Of a stretch of DNA of 24,892 nucleotides, positions 10,004-17,208 are shown in pieces. The stretch is from Perkinsus marinus ATCC 50983. Taxonomy: Eukaryota > Perkinsozoa > Perkinsida > Perkinsidae. Position numbers and translations under genes: made by a program. The stretch is taken from positions 21,925-46,816 of the forward strand of contig NW_003205750.1 in assembly GCF_000006405.1 (NCBI RefSeq). Reading direction: 5' to 3'. Numbering within the stretch: the first letter of the stretch is position 1; each line of letters opens with the position of its first letter. The notes beneath the pieces were generated by a model. That model worked only from the letters and a program-made list of their open reading frames with translations. It was not told the DNA's origin and made no database searches.

Positions 10004-11390
10004 AGATCACAATAAGGAAATGCGAATCGATCGTTATTCTCGTAATGTACTTGTTGTTGTTTTTTCCCCGAATTTTCTAGCAACAGAGACAAACCGTCTC
10101 CTTCACTTCTATCCAAGTCGACTATGGTTATCTATCTTTGTTGTGTATCATTGTTTATTCTTATCGTTAAATATTGCATATTCACTGTACCTCAATTGTC
10201 GTCATGTTGTAATGTACAACAATCTCACTCGATTAGATTGATGATAACTTGAATATTATTATTGTATATTCTTATCAAATGAAACTGTCGATAATTGTAT
10301 TTTCACTTTTCGACGTATTCCAACGTTCCTGTTCCTCAGACATCAACAAGATGATGTTATAGGCCTGCTCCTGGGCTCGTCAGAAGGTATGATTCGTCTC
10401 AATAGAGTAGTTCTCCCATAGACTCTACTCAGATACCATAAAGGAAGCTGTGCCGTTGTTCCATTGTGGAATAGTGAGCACGCCGATGATCAAGTTGGCG
10501 CTTTCCTTGGTTGAAACTTATTGCGATAAGAAAAAGCTCAAAATTTTGGCGGTGTACTGGGAAGCTCTTCACGCTTGGAATGTGAATTTAGAAATTTCAG
10601 ATATACTTCTTCTGCTAAGCCAGGGCCTGTTGTACGACAAATTGCTGAGGTTTTGGGTAAATACGGATCTATTATCGTCTATATTGTAGGATGGTTCATG
10701 GGGGCGATAAGCAATCTCGAATAATTGAATTTTCTCCGTTGTTGTTGTTATACGGTAGTGAATGCTGGGCAAAAATATGACTGGTGAATATGGGAAACTT
10801 CTCGCTAGTGATGCGGGGAGTTGATCTGATTTGTTAATGGCCATTCATAGATGATTATATTGTACACGTATATGGACGCGAACTTATCCTCTCATACATA
10901 CACCTGATCTTGACGTATTACTGAGTCCGCAGCTATGCTCCTAAACTAAAACCTAACCGCCTCGCCGAAGGAGTGCTGCACACAGAAATCTCACTTAGCA
11001 TTCTCATACGTACTAATTGTTGTTTTCAAGGAATGTATATCTGTTAATGAAGAATCAGCGAACTTCACGATATAGAAGGGAATGTGCACTCTACTGCTTC
11101 CGCTTAGATGCAAGTAAGATCTAAGAAGGTGACACTGACCGGTTATTCTGCTGATGGTCTCCGGAAGGAATCTCCGGACTGCTCAGTTGAAATCCCTGAG
11201 GGTTCTGGTGAGACAAATAAATCAGCTATGCTATCTCAGAATGTTTCCAATTTCAGATGATAAAGTGATCGAGATGATATCTGCTTCTCGCTACGTTGAT
11301 GTGTACGATCTAGATGACCATTTACACGACCCTAGTAGAGACATTTTCGATTACAATATATCCGGTATCGCCACTGTTGCCCTTGAATAA
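10004..11390 (+). CDS. EMC8: EMC8/EMC9-like subunit of the ER membrane protein complex (MPN-like fold), N-terminus unresolved
   Basis: EMC8/9 is a cytosolic subunit of the ER membrane complex, which inserts tail-anchored and multipass proteins. Exons read as 10004-10046, 10340-10386, 10433-10581, 10620-10685, 11108-11207 and 11257-11390 (TAA), about 179 residues; phases agree throughout. The order of family landmarks is right: DDVIGLLLGS, VPLFHCGIVSTPMIKLALSL (family PLFH...PM block), VYWEALHAWN (YY.AN region), PVVRQIAEVLGKYGSIIVYI, and near the end SASRYVDVYDLDDHL, matching the SR.YE.LVDFDNHLDD block. Introns are 293, 46, 38, 422 and 49 nt; the 38-nt one ends in AAG. The start is uncertain: the frame of the first exon lacks a Met, and one option is a mini-exon at 9946-9970 (MRLLIRIQ) with a 33-nt intron. 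The 422-nt intron might hide another exon. Confidence 0.82.
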
Positions 11391-11394
11391 GCGC

Positions 11395-11700
11395 ATTGAC
11401 TACTGCTTCTATCACAAGTACTGATCTTGGCGTTTATGGTCATCATCGGATGGAGAGTCGATTGGGAAGGGGAATCTTGGAGGAATTGATTGTGTTATGG
11501 TATGCAGGGCTGGCATACCGGCCCCACTCGGAGAAATTGATCATTTTGTGGTATATCGGGCTGGCATACCGGCCCCACTCAGAGAAGTTGATCATTTTGT
11601 GGTATATCGGGGTGGCATAGCGGCCCCACTCGGAGAAATTAGTTGTGTTATGGTACACAGAAGTGGCATAGCGGCCCCAGATGAACAAGCATTCGTTGAA
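11395..11700. repeat. Four-copy 51-bp tandem repeat with TGGCATAGCGGCCCC core
   Basis: TGGCATA(G/C)CGGCCCCACTCGGAGAA recurs at 11511, 11562, 11613 and 11664, exactly 51 bp apart. Because 51 is a multiple of 3, both strands stay open and give 17-residue protein repeats (minus strand: WGRYA...IYH). A related array at 24560 has a 53-bp period, which would destroy a frame, so I treat both as non-coding. It lies between the 3' ends of the convergent EMC8-like and DMT-1 genes. Confidence 0.8.
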
Positions 11701-12230
11701 GAACTCAGATATCGTTAGATTTCCGCATGGATAAATATTGCACTACAGATTTTTCACGGTCAAATTAGTTTTTTACCCATTTGGTTAATGTTTTACCTTT
11801 TTAATTAACGTTTTACCCATGGCTTTAATGAAATACCAAGAAAATTAATAGTATACCCGGTTTATTTGAAAGTTCAGGAGTTTAATTTAATCAAGGCGCG
11901 CCCAATGACCACGTGCACGTCGTGAAGGTCAATGACAACTCGAGGAATCGTGTCGCCGCTTCGGCAGTTATATTAAATTAATTTGACCTGGAAATGCTGT
12001 AGATACCGATAAAATAGACTATCAACACATATCATCGGTATATGGTTAGAGGGTATTGCATGGTATACCTTAATATGACTACTGAGCTCTCTACTGCTCA
12101 AAACACTACATGACAACTCTGTGATCATTATGAAACTGACACCAACGAATTATAATACAAAATGAAATGAAAAGAATAGGAATTTCTGGAGGACGAGTGG
12201 TCGACAAACCACTCGTCGTTGAATCATCTC
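11701..12230. repeat. AT-rich convergent intergenic region; short TTAATGTTTTACC repeat and a 3' hairpin
   Basis: At 11765-11850 the phrase GTTTTACCCAT/TTAATGTTTTACC occurs about three times. At 12192-12217 a 9-bp hairpin (GACGAGTGG / CCACTCGTC, 8-nt loop) sits 14 nt beyond the DMT-1 stop codon, in its 3' UTR, and may be an mRNA 3' structure. No gene is seen. Confidence 0.55.
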
Positions 12231-13590
12231 TCAGGTAGCATTCGAGTTTTCAATGTTGTGTTCATCGGCTCTCGCTGTGATGATGTTGTAGACGATGAAA
12301 CCAACGGCAGTGAGAATACCCCCTAAAGAGGAACAATAGTGAACAAGGATAAATCTACCTCAAAACCTTACCGATCCACGCGCCCAAAGACAATACGAGA
12401 CCTTTAACGAGCATGTCGAATATCAAAGCAGCCGGGACGCAGAGAATTGTACCTATCGATTACATGAGGAAAGTCAGGGCCGACAGAAGAGCTACCCATC
12501 GTGACCCAAAGAGGGGACAACTCCACGAGACCGATGCACATAGCGATGTTAAAAAACCAGTCGGCAACGACCACTGACAGTATGGCCAAGATGTCGCCCT
12601 TAGAGTAGTCCCTGAGATAACAAGAATATACTATTACTCATAGCAAGCCAGGCCTACGGTAAATCGTGGTCGTATACTCCTAGTAGGATGGTGCACATGA
12701 GGAATATAAGAGCGGGCACAGCACGTAGGGCGAGTAGGAGGAACATACCCTCTATCTGGGACGATAATCTGTTGGAGCCTCCACAAGTGGTTGGTTGCTG
12801 CTGAGGACATCTCCGCCATATATCGTCCTCATTGGCATCATCACCGTTTTGGGATATCTTATCGTCGCATATTGGAGCTGCCCATTGAGCATAGAGGACA
12901 TCAAATAGACCATATAATAGAGTGGCAATAGATACTTCAATACATGACCTCAGACTGTTGGTCATACCATTAGACTCCTTTGTATCTGACCAAGACTCTA
13001 TAACGAGAGCTAGTGCCAATACTCTCACTCACCTGAAAAGGACATCACTATGATGCCCAACACTGCTATGACTATGCAGCCCAACTTCAGCACGTATCCA
13101 GGACTAACGCCATTCTGAGAAGAGAATGAAACTCAGAAGAGCACCCCAGACTTACAATAAAGAGCTCAAAGAAGAAGACCACGAGTGGAGTTGTCTGGTA
13201 GATTATCGTATTCACGGCTACCGACATTCCCTCCAATGACATGTACCAAAACCAAATCTGTACCAGCCACATCGCCCCTACACAGACCGGATCAGTGAGG
13301 AGGTTACCAAGCTGGCCTTACCTAGAGGGAGCATGATGTTGTTGATGTGTATCATCGATGCCTTGCTCGGAGCTCTCAGTCCACGACTACTTCGTAGAAG
13401 AGCCCATGGGACTAAGAATACTATGTAGGAGGCACACGACAGTCCCGCAAACATCGCGGGATAATGTGTCAGATTGGGGAAGGCCTGAATGCCGTCATCA
13501 TTTTACTGAGAATCAATGGCATCCGCTTACCTGGGTAATCTCCCCCATAAGGACCCAGCTTGCGACTAGGACAACCTCTACCACCATCAT
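12231..13590 (-). CDS. Drug/metabolite transporter superfamily carrier (SLC35/EamA-like), paralogue DMT-1, 8 exons
   Basis: This is a multi-spanning solute carrier (about 10 membrane segments expected); the substrate is unknown. Exons, in gene order: 13590-13531, 13484-13322, 13277-13156, 13114-13033, 12985-12658, 12611-12496, 12452-12372 and 12322-12231, giving 347 residues. Introns are 46, 44, 41, 47, 46, 43 and 49 nt, all GT-AG. Family-type segments include VNTIIYQTTPLVVFFFELFI, NIAMCIGLVELSPLWVTMG and TAVGFIVYNII at the C-terminus. Exons 2-7 have exactly the same lengths as those of DMT-2 (163, 122, 82, 328, 116, 81). The chosen start, MMVVEVVLVASWVLMGEITQ, is the first Met in frame; DMT-2 has a longer N-terminal tail, so an upstream exon may be missed. 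Exon 5 is nearly identical to that of DMT-2 while the others have diverged. Confidence 0.83.
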
Positions 13591-13893
13591 CAGAAGAAAT
13601 GGAGATCTCCTTGTTGATCTGACTGTTGTGATGGGACCTATGGTGACTATGTGATATACAGCGTAGTTGGTCTTTATACTCTACCTTTTATACGGTCTTC
13701 TGCAAGTAGGGGGACATTTCCATTATACGACGACATTAATTATAAATCTACTGAGCATTTCCGTCACTAGAAATGACGTAAATAACGATGAAATACGACG
13801 CAATATAACGATCACATGAATGCGCGTTTCTGTTGATTCTCTGTACTACTAGCCAACGCAAACCGAAACTTTTGTGAGGGAAAGTGTCAACAC
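13591..13893. other. Spacer between LDAH-like gene and DMT-1
   Basis: These 303 bp separate two minus-strand genes. The DMT-1 frame remains open without a Met up to a stop near 13680. No core promoter motif or repeat is recognised. Confidence 0.4.
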
Positions 13894-14928
13894 TTATGCT
13901 TCAACACAAGAAGCGATAGCGTCAACCATTTTTGGGACATCCTCCTCATCAAGAAAGTTGTGATGGGCCTCAATGGTGCGAACCTGACCGCAGCCCTCAG
14001 GCATGCTAGCCATAAACTTCTTCTGGACTTTAGCCCTCAGATCGCTATTGGTGTATTTGTCAATGGTAACGTGAATGCAGAACGCTCCCTCTACTCTCAT
14101 CAAAACGTTAACATTGGGCTCAAGTGGCATCTCTTGGAGCTCCCACGAGAGCATCCGTTCAACGTTACGTAGAAATCTACCACGACAAATCTCCCGACCA
14201 GCATCTCGCATTGGGACAGTTGCTGGCACAAGAGCCAAGAGACAACTCAGTATAGGACGAAACCAAGCTAGCACTGCGAGACCAGGACGAGTGTAATAGC
14301 GCAGTGAGTTGTAGTTGGAGAATCTGCAGATAGTAGGGGCTAGCAAACCTACTTGAAACTTCACCGTTGGGAAGTTGTGGCAGATTCGTTGGAGAAAAGC
14401 GAGGAGAATAAATGCACCAATTGAATGTCCTAGTAGCAAGACTCTCTCATGCTTGGTGGGATCGATGCGTCTAGAAAGAAGTCTAACGTGGTGAGCCACT
14501 TGCTCCTGAAGGGTGGTGAACTGTTGCTGACTGTGTTGGGAGTGTCCTGCATGCCCTTCCACCAGAACCTCAGCCCCCTTGAGCTTGGTTACCAGCATCA
14601 TAGCAAACTCGCGGTAGACAGACACAACCGCCGGGTTTCCTGGTATGAGGACGATGAGCATGCCGGCATAGGGCGCGTCTTCGGAGATCTCTCTCTCGAT
14701 GAGCCAGAAAGAATCAGAGTTCACATCACTGGTGACCCGTCTTAACAGCAAGTGACGTTTATTTTTACTGCTGCCCCCCGAGGCCTTCTGGACTCTAGTG
14801 CAAGATTCCACGGAGACGTCAGAAGCAGTTGTAATAGCAGATGTACTGTCACACTTGTTAGAAGCTGATCGGGTTAGCTTAACAGTCATGGTTGCAAAAG
14901 AAAATAAGCTGAGAACAAGGTTTGTCAA
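13894..14928 (-). CDS. LDAH: Lipid-droplet-associated hydrolase (LDAH-type alpha/beta hydrolase), single exon
   Basis: Members of this family are serine hydrolases found on lipid droplets and linked to sterol-ester and triglyceride turnover. The 344-residue protein has the family's opening block LIVLIPGNPAVVSVYREF (residues 91-108), GHAGH (125-129), the LQEQVAHHVRLL helix, then LLLGHSIGAFILL with nucleophile Ser169 in GHSIG, followed by LLAPTI (195-200). The likely catalytic His is at 322/323 (EAHHNFLDEED); the acid is probably among Asp290-Asp296. The N-terminal ~60 residues are low in conserved character, and a Met at residue 14 is an alternative start. No intron interrupts it. Its start lies 37 bp from the divergently transcribed tRNA-Leu, so the two share a very short upstream region. 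Confidence 0.88.
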   Translation of the reverse strand: MTNLVLSLFSFATMTVKLTRSASNKCDSTSAITTASDVSVESCTRVQKASGGSSKNKRHLLLRRVTSDVNSDSFWLIEREISEDAPYAGMLIVLIPGNPAVVSVYREFAMMLVTKLKGAEVLVEGHAGHSQHSQQQFTTLQEQVAHHVRLLSRRIDPTKHERVLLLGHSIGAFILLAFLQRICHNFPTVKFQVGLLAPTICRFSNYNSLRYYTRPGLAVLAWFRPILSCLLALVPATVPMRDAGREICRGRFLRNVERMLSWELQEMPLEPNVNVLMRVEGAFCIHVTIDKYTNSDLRAKVQKKFMASMPEGCGQVRTIEAHHNFLDEEDVPKMVDAIASCVEA

Positions 14929-14965
14929 AGAAGAAGAGGCCTAATGACTAACTCAAAATTTATGC

Positions 14966-15046
14966 GAGTGTTTGCCCGAGTGGTTAAGGGGTTGGACTTA
15001 AGATCCAATGAACACGGTTCGCGTGGGTTCGAACCCCACAGCACTC
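14966..15046 (+). tRNA. tRNA-Leu, anticodon TAA
   Basis: An 81-nt type II tRNA. The acceptor stem GAGTGTT pairs with AGCACTC (one G-U), the anticodon stem TTGGA pairs with TCCAA around the loop CTTAAGA (anticodon TAA), a long variable arm follows, and the T-arm GTGGG-TTCGAAC-CCCAC is perfect. Box A (GCCCGAGTGG) and box B (GGTTCGAAC) are good Pol III promoters. There is no intron. No strong T-run terminator lies immediately downstream. Confidence 0.95.
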
Positions 15047-15059
15047 ATTTACGCAACCA

Positions 15060-15930
15060 TTTATCCTCGGCGCGATCAAACGCAACTTTTACCGTAAATA
15101 ATTTACCAATCGAGGAAACACTAACCACTAATGCATGCACAGCCACTCTCAATGAAGACTCCCCTTCCCTCAAACGCTTAGTCGTAATCACCCAAGCAAA
15201 CCCTGGCCTGAAATCGATCGCTCTCCTCAACCTATCGATACATTCCCCGACCTACCGATGAGCCTCCAAGTGCCAAGTCACCGCCTGCTCGTCGACCTGC
15301 TTAGCATCACTCCCGAGCCTCTCCATCAAATATCCGTCGAGGTAGTTACATCTACATACATGATGACGCCTTAGAAATCCTTCTCGCCCAGCTCGATCAA
15401 TTCATACCTGCATTGCTCCGTGGAAACTCCCCCGATCATCGTAGTGACGAACAGCATGCTTTCCTGAAAGTCCTACCCAGCATGCCCAACTTCAGCTGCC
15501 TTATCAAGCTCGACTGAATGCCCATCGTTGTCTGTAATAACGTCAAGGCCTCTACAGGAGGCGAGAGAGCGGATCTGTAACACCACTACCTGCATCTGTT
15601 CGTCTGGTCTCAAAATGATACCACTCCTTTGCCCAATCATCAGCCGCCCTGATGTGTTGAATTACCACGGAATACAGAAGCGAACCAAATCTTCCCGTGG
15701 CATTTTAACGGAGTGAAAAATCAAAGTCCACAGTGACGCATGCTTTCACGCCGTCTGTATCGCCCATTTTCGGACCTATTTTGAATCCTCATCGAAAGAC
15801 CCTGAAGATACCACTGCTGGATCCACTTTTTACATCTTTCATAAACTCCTAGTGTCAGTGAGAAATTTGACAACCAGACAAAAGCCACCGAAATATATGC
15901 CCGCCTCCTAAACAGAGTTCAAAAACCCTT
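15060..15930 (+). pseudogene. Decayed coding-like region downstream of the tRNA, unrecognised
   Basis: Several open plus-strand segments follow each other in different frames: one to a stop at 15259-15261 (NACTATLNEDSPSLKRLVVI...), then HRLLVDLLSITPEPLHQI, then DDALEILLAQLDQFIPALL and AFLKVLPSMPNFSCLIKLD, then further short pieces up to ~15930. The fragments are amphipathic and leucine-rich like real protein, but no splice pattern joins them and stops and frame changes intervene, so a frameshifted relic is the simplest reading. The family is not recognised. Confidence 0.35.
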
Positions 15931-15944
15931 TCAGTTTTATCAGT

Positions 15945-16415
15945 GTCGGAGTAGGAATATATTTGTTCGCTTTCCTCACTAATTATTATAGAAATATACA
16001 CACGAATGTACGGAAATCAATGAGCATCTACCAGAATTTTCATGTTATCACTGACACCTCGACGTGCATGTGCATATTTTCCCCCACTCCTGCAATCAAC
16101 ATCTCATCTGGACATAATACTACCCCCAAGAGTCGAACCAGGGACCTTGAGAATACTAACCATCAACCATCCCCATCTGGACTAACTCTCACACCTATCA
16201 CCATCACATCCAGTGTGGTAAAATTTGCACATGATCAACCACAAGTGTTGGTAACAATATCACAACTTTGAGGAAAATTTGGAGAATTTCTGTTAGTTTC
16301 TGTCCACTTCTCGTATTTTTTCTCGATTCGTATATGAACTCCTACGATTAGTGAGGAGACTATTGAGCTCAGCTGAGGAAAGCGAGTACATATTTTGCAG
16401 CACTGATTACATCTG
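15945..16415. mobile_element. Large composite palindrome: two facing copies of the dispersed element around a tRNA-like core
   Basis: A minus-oriented copy (15945-16110, GAATATATTTGTTCGCTTTC ... GCATATTTTCCCCCACT) and a plus-oriented copy (about 16212-16415, TTTGCACATGATCAACCAC ... GAGGAAAGCGAGTACATAT) face each other. The ~100 bp between them contain, on the minus strand, a box B consensus (GGTTCGACTC in CCCTGGTTCGACTCTTGG) and a weak box A-like stretch (GATGGTTAGTATTC) about 20-25 nt upstream of it. Whether this core is a decayed tRNA, a SINE head or part of the element is unclear. Confidence 0.55.
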
Positions 16416-16599
16416 TGCCTTATACCACTTCACTAATACCCTTACTACCTACCGGACAGAAAAACCACCAACACCTTCTATTCTGTTTTCCTAGCCAATT
16501 ATGACATAACAAACAACACAGAGCGTGTCAAATGGGAGAGGCGAGAGCGTGTCAACTCCGTAATGAAAAATATTCATACCAGCATGCACGGGAGTTTCG

Positions 16600-16862
16600 G
16601 AGTATATCTTCCAATGTAGTAGTGGGGGAGTGCGAAATACTCATATCACGTGCACATGCCTTGAGTATTGATGACAATGAAGGAATTATCGCTGGTTTCT
16701 GGTAAATTGGAAATTTTGATGAAAAATTTCCGAAATTTCCGTCAAAAATTTCGTCTGTACACTTCTAAGTCGTGTATTTCTATAATGTAGTTTGGAAAAC
16801 TCCTAAACTGAGTTACAGTTGAGAAAAACAAACGTATATTTTTCCAACCCTAGTTGGGGAAA
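16600..16862. mobile_element. Diverged copy of the dispersed element
   Basis: It carries the family's landmarks in order: GGGGGAGTGCGAAATACTC, a CACATGCC segment, GATGACAATGAAGGAATT, a TGTACACTTCTAAGTCGTG motif, TTTGGAAAACTCCTAAACTG, and AACGTATATTTTTCCAACC. An internal self-complementary stretch (GAAATTT/AAATTTC repeats, 16705-16752) distinguishes it. Confidence 0.5.
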
Positions 16863-16889
16863 TTCAAATGACGAACTACGTCACGATTA

Positions 16890-17065
16890 GTGTTGGAAAA
16901 TATGCACTTTGGCGTTTACACATGTTGGTGACAATATGAAAATTTTGAGGAAATTTTGGGAGATTCTCGTTTTTTGTACACTTCTACCCGAATTCGCATA
17001 AGACTTCCATACAGGTGAGGTCATTTTAGAGCTCAGTTGAGGAAAGCCAACATATTTTCCAACAC
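16890..17065. mobile_element. 176-bp MITE copy with 15-bp perfect terminal inverted repeats
   Basis: GTGTTGGAAAATATG (16890-16904) is the exact complement of CATATTTTCCAACAC (17051-17065), which fixes the ends of the family. The interior has no ORF of note. It ends about 144 bp upstream of the SPX-RING start codon, so it may lie in that gene's promoter region. Confidence 0.7.
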
Positions 17066-17098
17066 ACTCAACTCAACTCAACTACGTGTGTTGATCGC

Positions 17099-17166
17099 TC
17101 TTAGCGGAGCGAAGCGATTCATGATAGAGATTTTGTAAAGTCTTAGCGGAGCGAAGCGATTCATGA
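17099..17166 (+). promoter_or_regulatory. Two identical 26-bp direct repeats just upstream of the SPX-RING start codon
   Basis: TCTTAGCGGAGCGAAGCGAT followed by TCATGA occurs at 17099-17124 and again at 17141-17166, 42 bp apart and with no mismatch. The second copy ends 42 nt before the ATG at 17209, so the pair lies in the 5' UTR or core promoter. A regulatory role is inference from position and perfect conservation. Confidence 0.45.
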
Positions 17167-17208
17167 CCTGTATTTTGCCAACACTAACAGTCATTAGTCT
17201 CAGCAAGA

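Noticed and set aside
10020-10241. 73-codon ORF starting within the first EMC8-like exon
   Set aside because: It uses another frame and runs into the 293-nt intron; the EMC8-like frame explains the exon.
11396-11688. 17-residue protein repeat on either strand
   Set aside because: The period of 51 bp keeps both strands open, but the related array at 24560 has a 53-bp period, so the frame is not under selection.
12654-13028. 124-codon minus-strand ORF as a separate gene
   Set aside because: It is exon 5 of DMT-1 read through its acceptor into intron 4.
14944-15261. 105-codon plus-strand ORF
   Set aside because: Its first third is the tRNA-Leu gene read as protein; only the part after the tRNA may be a relic coding segment.
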